DNA from: Flavobacterium gelidilacus DSM 15343
GTDB lineage: Bacteria > Bacteroidota > Bacteroidia > Flavobacteriales > Flavobacteriaceae
Assembly (NCBI RefSeq): GCF_000422685.1
Contig: NZ_AUGN01000001.1
Location: 434,001-498,000, forward strand
Length of the DNA: 64,000 nucleotides
Reading direction: 5' to 3'
Position numbers and translations under genes: made by a program. Positions 36,018 through 43,906 of this stretch are shown here, piece after piece (position 1 is the stretch's first letter; each line of letters opens with the position of its first letter). Below the pieces are notes generated by a model that had not been told where the DNA came from, ran no database searches, and was given only the letters and a program-made list of their open reading frames with translations.

Positions 36018-38447
36018 ATGCGTATTTCATACAATTGGTTAAAACAATTTATTAAAATCGACTGGAAATCAGAAGAAACTGCTGCTTTGCTTACCGATTT
36101 AGGTCTAGAAGTAGAAGGTGTAGATAAATTTGAAAGCCTAAAAGGCGGTTTAGAAGGAATAGTTGTAGGTCATGTGTTAACCTGTGAAAAACATCCTGAT
36201 GCTGATAAATTAAAAATCACTACAGTTGATTTAGGAGACGGAAATCCTCCTGTTCAAATTGTATGTGGTGCTCCAAATGTAGCGGCTGGTCAAAAAGTAC
36301 CTGTAGCAACTATTGGAACAAAATTATACGACAAAGAAGGAAACTCTTTCGAAATCAAAAAAGGTAAAATTCGCGGACAAGAAAGTCACGGAATGATTTG
36401 TGCTGAAGACGAATTAGGCCTTGGTGAAGGTCATGATGGAATTTTAGTTTTAAATGAAGATTTAAAAGCTGGAACTTTAGGAAAAGATGTTTTTAATATA
36501 GAAACGGACGAAGTTTTTGAAATTGGTTTAACACCAAATCGTGCTGATGCAATGAGTCATTGGGGTGTTGCCCGTGATTTAAAGGCAGGTCTGATTCAAA
36601 CTAATATTAATTCTGAATTAATAACTCCTTCTGTAAGTAGTTTTAATGTTGATAGAAGAACATTAAAAATTGATATTGAAGTTGAAAACAAAGAATTAGT
36701 ACCTCGTTATTGTGGTGTTACAATTTCTGGAGTAACTGTAAAAGCTTCACCCGCTTGGTTGCAAAATCGTTTAAAATCAATTGGATTAACACCAAAAAAC
36801 AACATCGTTGACGTAACGAATTACGTAATGCATGAATTAGGGCAACCAACACACGCTTTTGACGCCAACAAAATCAAAGGAAATAAAGTAATCGTTAAAA
36901 CGGTTAAAGCTGGAACAAAATTCATAACATTAGATGGTGTGGAACGTGTTTTAGACAAAGAAGACGTTATGATTTGTAACGCTGAAGACCCAATGTGTAT
37001 TGCTGGAGTTTTTGGTGGAATTAAATCAGGTGTTTCTGAAAACACTCAAAATATATTTTTAGAAAGTGCTTATTTCAATCCGGTTTCTATTCGTAAAACA
37101 GCTAAACGTCATGGGTTAAATACTGATGCTTCTTTTCGTTTTGAAAGAGGAATTGATCCAACCATTACAGAATACGCTTTAAAACGTGCTGCCTTATTAA
37201 TTCAAGAAGTAGCCGGTGGAGAAATCACTTCTGATATTATAGATTTTTATCCAAAGAAAATAGAAGACTTTAGCGTTTTCGTGACTTTCGATAAAATAAA
37301 CAAAGTAATTGGTGAAGAATTAAAAAAAGAGACCATCAAAACCATTTTAACTTCGTTAGAAATTAAAGTGAATAGTATGACCGAAAATGGATTAGGATTA
37401 ACTATTCCGTCTTACAGAGTAGATGTTCAAAGAGATATTGACGTTATCGAAGAAATCCTTCGTGTCTATGGTTATAATAGCATAAGTTTTAATGAAAAAG
37501 TAAGTGCTACAATTGCCAATTCTCCAAGAACGGAAGAATATAAAGTACAGAATATTATTTCTGATCAATTGTGCTCTCAAGGATTTAACGAAATGATGGC
37601 TAATTCATTAACTAGCCCAGATTATATTAAATTATCAGATCAGTTACTTGATTCTGAAACCGTTACAATCATAAATCCATTAAGTACTGAACTTTCTGCT
37701 ATGAGACAATCACTATTGTTTTCTGGCTTGGAAGCTATTTCATTCAATATTAACAGAAGAAAATCAAATTTACGTTTGTTTGAATTCGGAAAAACATATC
37801 ACAAAGTTGAAAATGGTTATGACGAAAGAAAGCATTTATGTTTATACCTTACGGGAAATAAATCAGCAGAAAGTTGGAATACAATTGCTACAAAATCTGA
37901 CTTCTTCTTAATGAAAGGTTATGTTATGGCTTTGCTTACTCGAATTGGATTAGACCAGAAAGTTAATTCTGTACCCTTCGAAAATGATATTTTTTCAGAA
38001 GGATTAGGCTTAATAATTGGAAGAGAAACTATAGCTGAATTTGGAATCGTAAAAAAATCAATTTTAAAAGCTTTTGATATTAAACAAGAAGTGGTTTATG
38101 CTGATATCAATTGGGGAGCTATTCAAAAATATGTTTCTAACAAATTGAAATTAACCGAAATCTCAAAATTCCCAGAAGTTCGTAGAGATTTAGCTTTATT
38201 GGTTGACAAAGACGTAACGTTTGAAGCGATTTACAAAATTGCAAAACAAACAGACAAAACGCTTATCAAAGAAATAAGCCTATTTGATGTATATGAAGGT
38301 AACAATTTACCAGAAAACAAAAAATCGTACGCAGTGAGCTTTATAATGAACGATGAGAAGAAAACTTTAGAAGAAAAACAAATCGAAAAAGTAATGCAAA
38401 AATTACAAGCTAACTTTGAAAAAGAAGTTGGTGCTACTTTGAGATAA
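36018..38447 (+). CDS. pheT: Phenylalanyl-tRNA synthetase beta chain
   Basis: PheT pairs with PheS to charge tRNA-Phe. The 809 residues cover all expected domains: tRNA-binding OB fold (about 42-150, KHPDADKLKITTVDLGDG and IVCGAPNVAAGQKVPVA), the B3/B4 editing domain (about 210-380, GQPTHAFDANKI), B5 (about 400-470), the catalytic-like core, and a C-terminal anticodon-binding FDX-ACB domain (FPEVRRDLALLVD). pheS is not adjacent here, so the two subunits are encoded apart, as in many Bacteroidetes. Two tandem terminators follow. Confidence 0.97.
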   Translation: MRISYNWLKQFIKIDWKSEETAALLTDLGLEVEGVDKFESLKGGLEGIVVGHVLTCEKHPDADKLKITTVDLGDGNPPVQIVCGAPNVAAGQKVPVATIGTKLYDKEGNSFEIKKGKIRGQESHGMICAEDELGLGEGHDGILVLNEDLKAGTLGKDVFNIETDEVFEIGLTPNRADAMSHWGVARDLKAGLIQTNINSELITPSVSSFNVDRRTLKIDIEVENKELVPRYCGVTISGVTVKASPAWLQNRLKSIGLTPKNNIVDVTNYVMHELGQPTHAFDANKIKGNKVIVKTVKAGTKFITLDGVERVLDKEDVMICNAEDPMCIAGVFGGIKSGVSENTQNIFLESAYFNPVSIRKTAKRHGLNTDASFRFERGIDPTITEYALKRAALLIQEVAGGEITSDIIDFYPKKIEDFSVFVTFDKINKVIGEELKKETIKTILTSLEIKVNSMTENGLGLTIPSYRVDVQRDIDVIEEILRVYGYNSISFNEKVSATIANSPRTEEYKVQNIISDQLCSQGFNEMMANSLTSPDYIKLSDQLLDSETVTIINPLSTELSAMRQSLLFSGLEAISFNINRRKSNLRLFEFGKTYHKVENGYDERKHLCLYLTGNKSAESWNTIATKSDFFLMKGYVMALLTRIGLDQKVNSVPFENDIFSEGLGLIIGRETIAEFGIVKKSILKAFDIKQEVVYADINWGAIQKYVSNKLKLTEISKFPEVRRDLALLVDKDVTFEAIYKIAKQTDKTLIKEISLFDVYEGNNLPENKKSYAVSFIMNDEKKTLEEKQIEKVMQKLQANFEKEVGATLR

Positions 38448-38459
38448 CCAACAATTGTC

Positions 38460-38485
38460 TTTCCCACGTAAGTGGGAAACTTTTT
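38460..38485 (+). terminator. First terminator after pheT
   Basis: The perfect 8-bp stem TTTCCCAC / GTGGGAAA with a GTAA tetraloop is followed by CTTTTT. It lies 13 bp after the pheT stop codon. Confidence 0.8.
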
Positions 38486-38513
38486 AATAAACCGTTAATC
38501 TAATAAAATATAG

Positions 38514-38548
38514 AAAAATCCAAAAGTTAATTCTTTTGGATTTTTTTT
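38514..38548 (+). terminator. Second terminator after pheT, copy 2 of a repeated sequence
   Basis: A 13-bp stem AAAAATCCAAAAG / CTTTTGGATTTTT with loop TTAATT and a T8 run. It is nearly identical to the terminator at 16364, including about 8 bases upstream of the stem. Confidence 0.85.
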
Positions 38549-38616
38549 GTGGGTTTTGATTTTTTTATTACTATTAAAAAAGAAATTAATTTTTTAAATA
38601 AACAATTGAATTGTAT

Positions 38617-38624
38617 TATATTTG
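38617..38624 (+). promoter_or_regulatory. -7 box before the T9SS metalloprotease gene
   Basis: TATATTTG matches TAnnTTTG, 30 nt upstream of the ATG at 38655. No TTG was found at the right distance. Confidence 0.45.
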
Positions 38625-38654
38625 TTTAATTAAAATACCTTAAATCAATGTATT

Positions 38655-40910
38655 ATGAAAAAGAACTACCTACTTATTTTCTTTTTTTTTATTTTCGTTA
38701 ATGGAATAGCTCAAAATAGTATTTCGTTTTCTGAAAAAGCTTCTGCTACATATAATTTATCCAAAAAATTCAAAACCTATAAGATTTTAGAAATTGATGA
38801 TAATTTGCAACGTATTTCTGATGGAGAAGAAATAACAATTTCATTTGATGATGAATATGTTTTCACACTAAAAGAAAATAGAATTATATCTGATAACCAT
38901 CTTGTTATTATAAAAAACTCAAATGGAATTGAGAAAAAAACACTTGATGCTATTGGCTTTGATGGAAAATACTTTCTAAATACGCCTAATTCAAATAGTC
39001 AACTAGCATTTTCAATGTTTGAAGATCGTTATAGTTTATATATCAAAAATCCAAATAAAGAATTTTATATAGAATCATTACAAAACTTTGATAAAAATGC
39101 AACTTCTAATTTATATGTCTATTATGAGGTAAAAGACATTATCGAAGAAACTACGCTTACTTGTGGACTTCAAAATGAAGAAAACAAATTACCTATAAGT
39201 AATCAAAGAAGTATAGCAACTGGTGGATGCAAAACGGTTGATATTAATTTTGCGGTTGATTATTCAATGTACGCAACTTATGGATCTATTAGTGGTGCCA
39301 TAAATAGAACGTTAGAACTTATAAATCTTTCTCAAGTTAATTATACAATTGTTAATGGACTTTCAGATGATGTATCTTTTAAAGTAAATGAACATTTTAT
39401 TGTTACTTGTAACACTTGTAATAATTGGGCAACAACACTAGATATTAATGACAATTACAATTATTTCTATTCAAATGCTTTTCAAATGTTTACTAAACCA
39501 TATGATATTAAAATACTCTTTCAAAATCAAGGTGGACCAGGTTCTGTTATTGGTTTAGGTTCATTAACCATGTGTAATACTTCTGGTACTTCGGTCGTGA
39601 AAAATTATGCTTCAAATTCAGATTACACTCGAAGTATATTATCGCATGAATTAGGTCATAATTTTGGTTGTCAACATACTACTGGATTTATTATGAATCC
39701 AACTATAAATAGCACTACCAATTGGGCACCCGAATCTATTTCAGCAATCAATAACTCGTTAAACACATTATCTTGTATTACTAATTGCGTTACGGAGCCA
39801 TGTTACAATCAAAAAGTATCAAATCTTGAAGTAAGTTATAATTCAGCAACCAACAACATTGATGTGTCTTGGTTGGCAGAAGCTGCTATTTCTCATAAAG
39901 TAAGATTATATAGTTACAACACTTCTAGTTGGTCAACTTATACAACTTTAAATTATCCTACAAACTCAATATCTTTTCCAGTTACTCAAATTAATTGTAA
40001 TGATAAATACCGAGTTGAAATAACACCCATTTGTTCTAGCATTAATAGAATAACTGAACAAGTTGTTTTTATGGTTAGTCAAAGTATAGCTGCTCCAAAA
40101 CTTACTTTTTATAGTGGAAGCAATCAACCAATTTGTGGTTCGCAAACAGCGTATTTTGGAGTAACAGCTGTAGATGGTGGAACAAATCCAATATATCAAT
40201 GGAAAGTAAATGGTATTGATGTAGGTACAAACCAAGATACATACTCCACCACTACTCTACAGAATAATGATATAGTTAGTTGTTATTTGACTAGTAATGC
40301 TACTTGTGTAAATTCTCCTTATGCTAATGTAAGTACAACTGTAACAATCATTACTCCTACTGTTTTATCTATCACTATTGATACAGTTGACACAACAATT
40401 TGTGCTGGTGACAGTATAACTTTAAATGCAACTGGTGTTAATATAAATAGTCCTTATCCTTATTATAACTGGACATTTAATGGCTCTAATATTCAAGGAG
40501 GTGTTTCTGGTCAAGGAAATGGTCCTACAATTACTCATATTCCAACTCAAAGCGGAGTTTATGTTTGTAATTTAAGTGATGGTGAAGGCTGTCATACAAC
40601 TCAAGGTAGCGTTCAAAGTAATACAATAAATGTAACTGTGTTGCCTCAACCTTGTAATCTTGCCACTGACAGTTTTGAAATTTCTGAAATAAACTATTAT
40701 CCAAATCCAGTAAAAGATAAACTGACTATTTTTGCCAAAGAATTGATTTCAAACATTAGTATTTATAACATCGTTGGACAGAAAATTATATCTTCAACTA
40801 TTAATTCTACTAACACAACATTAGATTTAACTAACATCGCAAGTGGTTCTTATTTCCTAATTATTGACGCTGATGGAAAACTTACTTATAAAAATATTAT
40901 CAAAGAATAA
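38655..40910 (+). CDS. Secreted M12B-like (reprolysin-type) metalloprotease with T9SS sorting domain
   Basis: The product has 751 residues. A signal peptide (ending IFVNGIAQ) is followed by a pro-region. The zinc protease domain (about 190-375) has the extended site HELGHNFGCQH, matching HExxHxxGxxH of metzincins. Next come a fibronectin type III-like domain (about 385-470) and two Ig/PKD-like domains with the pattern YQWKVNG and YYNWTFNG (about 480-680). A C-terminal T9SS type A signal closes it (YYPNPVKDKLTIF, then SGSYFLIIDADGKL, ending KNIIKE). It should be exported through the gliding-associated type IX system and released or anchored at the surface. A repeated terminator follows. Confidence 0.93.
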   Translation: MKKNYLLIFFFFIFVNGIAQNSISFSEKASATYNLSKKFKTYKILEIDDNLQRISDGEEITISFDDEYVFTLKENRIISDNHLVIIKNSNGIEKKTLDAIGFDGKYFLNTPNSNSQLAFSMFEDRYSLYIKNPNKEFYIESLQNFDKNATSNLYVYYEVKDIIEETTLTCGLQNEENKLPISNQRSIATGGCKTVDINFAVDYSMYATYGSISGAINRTLELINLSQVNYTIVNGLSDDVSFKVNEHFIVTCNTCNNWATTLDINDNYNYFYSNAFQMFTKPYDIKILFQNQGGPGSVIGLGSLTMCNTSGTSVVKNYASNSDYTRSILSHELGHNFGCQHTTGFIMNPTINSTTNWAPESISAINNSLNTLSCITNCVTEPCYNQKVSNLEVSYNSATNNIDVSWLAEAAISHKVRLYSYNTSSWSTYTTLNYPTNSISFPVTQINCNDKYRVEITPICSSINRITEQVVFMVSQSIAAPKLTFYSGSNQPICGSQTAYFGVTAVDGGTNPIYQWKVNGIDVGTNQDTYSTTTLQNNDIVSCYLTSNATCVNSPYANVSTTVTIITPTVLSITIDTVDTTICAGDSITLNATGVNINSPYPYYNWTFNGSNIQGGVSGQGNGPTITHIPTQSGVYVCNLSDGEGCHTTQGSVQSNTINVTVLPQPCNLATDSFEISEINYYPNPVKDKLTIFAKELISNISIYNIVGQKIISSTINSTNTTLDLTNIASGSYFLIIDADGKLTYKNIIKE

Positions 40911-40942
40911 ACTGATTATTTTTCATCTTAGTTTATAAATAC

Positions 40943-40976
40943 AAAATCCAAAAGTTGATTCTTTTGGATTTTTTTT
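40943..40976 (+). terminator. Terminator, copy 3 of a repeated sequence
   Basis: Stem AAAATCCAAAAG / CTTTTGGATTTT with loop TTGATT and a T8 run. It differs from copies 1 and 2 by one loop base and in the outer flanks. It ends the T9SS metalloprotease gene. Confidence 0.85.
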
Positions 40977-40998
40977 GTGATTAAGTAATTATGAAATT

Positions 40999-41148
40999 TT
41001 ATTTCTTGCTTATTTTATGGGTTGAAACTTTACCGCTTTCATCTTCAATTGATAAAATATATAAACCATTTGCAAAATTCGAGAAATTAATTTCATTTGA
41101 GTTTTCTATATGAGCTATGGTTTTTCCAGATAATTCGGTAATTACAAT
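40999..41148 (-). pseudogene. Remnant of a T9SS type A C-terminal sorting domain
   Basis: The minus strand encodes 50 open codons ending in TAA at 41001-40999. The translation shows the usual sorting-domain pattern: VITELSGKTIAHI, then INFSNFANGLYILSIEDESG, and a basic end HKISKK. An in-frame TGA at 41151-41149 precedes it, there is no start codon, and nothing coding lies further upstream. It is therefore the last part of a lost secreted protein, not a gene. It lies head-on to the intact T9SS metalloprotease, whose own tail (IASGSYFLIIDADGKL) is similar in pattern but not the same sequence. Confidence 0.75.
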
Positions 41149-41245
41149 TCATTTATAAATAATTAAATCTTTTTTTTCATTAAAAATTAGTAGTTACAAA
41201 AAAATGAAAAATGCATTCTTTTAGTTTTTTGCAGGTTATTATTTA

Positions 41246-41253
41246 TATATTTG
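41246..41253 (+). promoter_or_regulatory. Possible -7 box for the FNT channel gene
   Basis: TATATTTG matches TAnnTTTG but lies 110 nt before the start at 41364, and a TTG occurs only 14 nt upstream, closer than normal. It is a weak candidate. Confidence 0.3.
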
Positions 41254-41363
41254 AATTTACGCAATAGTTACTGAACTAAGTTATTTATAAAAAGAGTGAA
41301 GAAATTTGTAGTAATTCTAAATCAATACTTTTATAAATATCAATTATATTCAATAAAACCTGT

Positions 41364-42209
41364 ATGAAATCTGAAGATAAAAAACAAGAAAAATTCCAAG
41401 AGAAATTAGAGCAAAAATCTAATGAAATTGATGGCGTTGGAAAATATAGTGATATTTTAAGTCGTGTTATTCACGAGGGTGAAGAGATATTCAAAATCAA
41501 AAATAAAGCGATCATCTTAAGTGCTATTATAGCTGGTCTTGAAATTGGAGTCAGTTATTTATTAATCTGTACGCTTCATTATTTATTGATAGGAACATTT
41601 GAAGAAAATACTATTTTTAAACTATCTAGTATGGTTTATCCTGTTGGTTTTGTCCTAGTTATTCTTGGTAAATCAGCTCTTTTTACAGAACAAACTTCCG
41701 TTTTGACGTTACCTGTATTAAATGGTCAACGCACTATATGGGAATTACTTCGAATTTGGGGATTTGTAATTTTTGGTAATATAATTGGAGGAATTGTATT
41801 TGCTTTATTTATTGGAACACTTGCTCCTCATTTAAATCTATTCACTCATGAAACAATGGTAGCTATCGGTGAGCATGTTGTTCATCATAATTCATGGGTT
41901 CTATTTTTTAGTGCAATAGTTGCTGGTTGGTTGATGGGTTTATTAAATTGGTTACTGAATAGTACATTAAATTCACTTACCCGAATTGTTCTAATTCTAA
42001 TGATTACTGGTGTAATTGGGTTTGGGGGTTTTCATCATAGTATAGTAGGTAATATTGAAGTGTTTGGTGGTTTTTTATATTCAGATTCCATAACGGTTTT
42101 AGATTACCTATGGTTTTTATTTCTAGCTCTACTTGGAAATAGTATTGGAGGTGCTATTGTTGTGGGTCTTTTTAAATACAGAATTTTTCAATCAAATTAT
42201 GCTGACTAA
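41364..42209 (+). CDS. Formate/nitrite transporter (FNT) family channel
   Basis: The product has 281 residues. A charged N-terminal arm (1-50, rich in Lys, Glu and Gln) precedes six membrane helices of the FNT pentamer fold. The family selectivity elements are visible: LGKSALFTEQT (usually FTxxT/N) in the first half and FHHSIVGNIEVF, holding the central His, in the second. Such channels carry formate, nitrite, hydrosulfide or similar small anions through the inner membrane. The long arm resembles the YfdC-type branch more than FocA or NirC, which I recall only in outline. There is no pfl, nir or fdh gene nearby. Confidence 0.88.
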   Translation: MKSEDKKQEKFQEKLEQKSNEIDGVGKYSDILSRVIHEGEEIFKIKNKAIILSAIIAGLEIGVSYLLICTLHYLLIGTFEENTIFKLSSMVYPVGFVLVILGKSALFTEQTSVLTLPVLNGQRTIWELLRIWGFVIFGNIIGGIVFALFIGTLAPHLNLFTHETMVAIGEHVVHHNSWVLFFSAIVAGWLMGLLNWLLNSTLNSLTRIVLILMITGVIGFGGFHHSIVGNIEVFGGFLYSDSITVLDYLWFLFLALLGNSIGGAIVVGLFKYRIFQSNYAD

Positions 42210-42371
42210 TTTAAAAAATGTGGCAGAATGAATCGGAAGAAATAGATTGAAACTAAAACCCAAAACAGATAACCTTGTAATGGCAATTATATAACACTTA
42301 CATAAAGTAGTGTAACACAAAAGTGCACATGTAATCCTACCTTGCAAACATAATAATTAAAACTAAAAAAG

Positions 42372-42629
42372 ATGAAAAAATTAAGTGTAATACTGGCTAG
42401 TTTAGCAATATTTGCTTCAGTTAGTTGTAAAGAAAGTCAAGACGAGGCAACTGTAGTAGAAAAAGAAACAGTAATAATTGAGAAAGAAGCGGCTCCAGCA
42501 GTTGAAGAAAATGACGGAACTTCTATTAGCGTGAATTCAGATGGCGTTGAATTTTCAACAAAAGATGGAGATAAAAAAACAGAAGTAGAAGTTAAAGATG
42601 GTTCTGGAACTGTGAAAGTTGAAAAATAG
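42372..42629 (+). CDS. Small acidic/basic lipoprotein, unknown function
   Basis: The 85 residues begin with a lipoprotein signal ending FASVSC (Cys19). The mature 66 residues are low in complexity, dominated by Val, Glu, Lys and Asp (KETVIIEKEA, VEVKDGSGTVKVEK), and lack aromatic residues except one Phe. It looks like a flexible cell-envelope lipoprotein. It follows the FNT gene after 162 bp, a gap with no perfect promoter box (CCTACCTTGCA at about 42334-42344 is one base short of the consensus). It ends at a bidirectional terminator. Confidence 0.75.
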   Translation: MKKLSVILASLAIFASVSCKESQDEATVVEKETVIIEKEAAPAVEENDGTSISVNSDGVEFSTKDGDKKTEVEVKDGSGTVKVEK

Positions 42630-42660
42630 AATATAGAAAAAATTGAAAAAGAAAAAGATT

Positions 42661-42689
42661 AAAACCGGCAATTTTGTCGGTTTTTTTTT
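42661..42689. terminator. Bidirectional intrinsic terminator between the small lipoprotein gene and menC
   Basis: Stem AAAACCGGCA / TGTCGGTTTT with one G-T pair, followed by a T9 run on the plus strand and T5 on the minus strand. Confidence 0.8.
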
Positions 42690-43734
42690 ATTTAAAATCT
42701 TCAAAATCTACTTCCCACTTCTTATCATTTCTATACCAAAGTTGACCATTATAAACCTCTAAAGGACATTCAAAATTGTTGGTATATAATCCTCCAGTTC
42801 CTAATCCTTGAGGTAATAAATTATGCAGCGTATAAGTAAATTGCGCAATAGCATTTAGTCCAATATTGCTCTCTAAAGCAGATGTAATCCACCACTTAAT
42901 TTGTAACTTTTCTGCTATTGAAATCCATTCTAAAGTTCCTCTAAAACCACCTACCAAACTAGGCTTCAAAATGATGTATTGAGGCATAATTTTTTGCAAC
43001 AAAGCTTCCTTTTCTGAAGGCAAAAACACACCAATCAACTCTTCATCTAAAGCAATAGGTAAAGGAGTGATTCTACATAGCTCTGCCATCCTGTCAGTAT
43101 TGCTTTTTTGAATAGGCTGCTCTATGCTATGTAATTTATAACCAGTTAATTGTTTTATTTTATATAAAGCATCATTTGAACTAAAAGCACCGTTAGCATC
43201 TACTCGTATTTCAATGGTTTTCGCATCAAAATGTTGTCTGATAAAACGTAATAAACCTAATTCTTTTTCAAAATCAATGGCACCAATTTTTAATTTTATA
43301 CAGGTAAAACCTTGTGCTAATTTTTCTTCAATTTGCTGCTTCATAAAAGCCTCTTCTCCCATCCAAACTAAGCCATTAATCAACATGCTTTTTTGTCCTT
43401 TTGTAAAGTCAGATTCAAACAACTCAAAAGGTGTCTTTGAGGCCAAAGAAAGGAACGCCATTTCCACTCCAAATTGTATAGACGGAAATTCTAAAAGCGC
43501 TTCCCAAAGTTTGTCTTTTCCTAAATGAATATTATCACAAACCCATTTTAATTTCTCTTCATAATCTGGCCGATCATCAATTGATAAAGTTCTTAAAATA
43601 CCACACTCTCCTATTCCAACTTTTCCATTTTCTTCTAGAAGAATAAACCAAGTTTCTTTCTCGGTTAAAACTCCTCTTGAAGTTCCACTTGGTCGTTTAA
43701 AGTTTAGTATGTATTTCTTGTATGTTGCTTTCAT
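42688..43734 (-). CDS. menC: o-Succinylbenzoate synthase
   Basis: MenC dehydrates SHCHC to o-succinylbenzoate in menaquinone synthesis. The 348 residues belong to the enolase superfamily. The catalytic Lys motif is CIKLKIG, metal ligands are Asp in RVDANGAF, Glu in HSIEQP and Asp/Glu in ALDEELIG, and the second Lys lies in ILKPSLVGG. The N-terminal capping domain includes FKRPSGTSRGVLTEK. Two sequence repeats lie directly upstream of its ATG: a 22-bp palindrome ending 2 nt away and a helically phased hexamer array. menA and menB are further upstream on the same strand, interleaved with other genes. Confidence 0.92.
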   Translation of the reverse strand: MKATYKKYILNFKRPSGTSRGVLTEKETWFILLEENGKVGIGECGILRTLSIDDRPDYEEKLKWVCDNIHLGKDKLWEALLEFPSIQFGVEMAFLSLASKTPFELFESDFTKGQKSMLINGLVWMGEEAFMKQQIEEKLAQGFTCIKLKIGAIDFEKELGLLRFIRQHFDAKTIEIRVDANGAFSSNDALYKIKQLTGYKLHSIEQPIQKSNTDRMAELCRITPLPIALDEELIGVFLPSEKEALLQKIMPQYIILKPSLVGGFRGTLEWISIAEKLQIKWWITSALESNIGLNAIAQFTYTLHNLLPQGLGTGGLYTNNFECPLEVYNGQLWYRNDKKWEVDFEDFK

Positions 43735-43736
43735 TT

Positions 43737-43758
43737 ATGCTGAATTTATTTCAGTATC
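43737..43758 (-). repeat. 22-bp palindromic repeat before menC (copy A)
   Basis: On the minus strand it reads GATACTGAA, then ATAAA, then TTCAGCAT, followed by AA and the menC ATG. It matches the element at 63675-63696 at 20 of 22 positions. The arms form an inverted repeat around a 5-nt loop. Confidence 0.75.
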
Positions 43759-43773
43759 TCTTTTTTTTGTTAG

Positions 43774-43810
43774 ACAGAGTTTTACAAAGTTTGCTCAAAG
43801 TTGCACAGAG
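43774..43810. repeat. Four hexamers spaced 10-11 bp upstream of menC
   Basis: The hexamers ACAGAG, ACAAAG, TCAAAG and ACAGAG begin at 43774, 43784, 43795 and 43805, so spacings are 10, 11 and 10 bp. On the minus strand the unit reads about CTYTGT/A with GCAA between. The period is one DNA turn. Confidence 0.7.
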
Positions 43811-43906
43811 TTTTTTGTAGTTGCTTTGTTTTAGATAATTTATTAAGTATTCTGTTTTAGAATTTAAACAATCTAAAATCTGCAAATTGAAAACTAAACA
43901 CTGAAA

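Larger units (their letters stand above)
40911..41363. other. 453-bp intergenic region between the T9SS protease and FNT genes
   Basis: In order it holds the third copy of the repeated terminator (40943-40976), a minus-strand remnant of a T9SS sorting tail (40999-41148), AT-rich sequence with no open frame (41150-41240), and a TATATTTG promoter-like box at 41246-41253, about 110 nt before the next start. I see no tRNA or other RNA gene. Confidence 0.7.

Noticed and set aside
40999..41151. A short intact gene for a small secreted protein
   Set aside because: No start codon, an in-frame TGA immediately upstream and only the final part of a sorting domain.
42210..42371. Possible small RNA or riboswitch between the FNT and small lipoprotein genes
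   Set aside because: Only a weak 5-bp ACACT/AGTGT stem is present and there is no terminator or conserved motif that I recognise.
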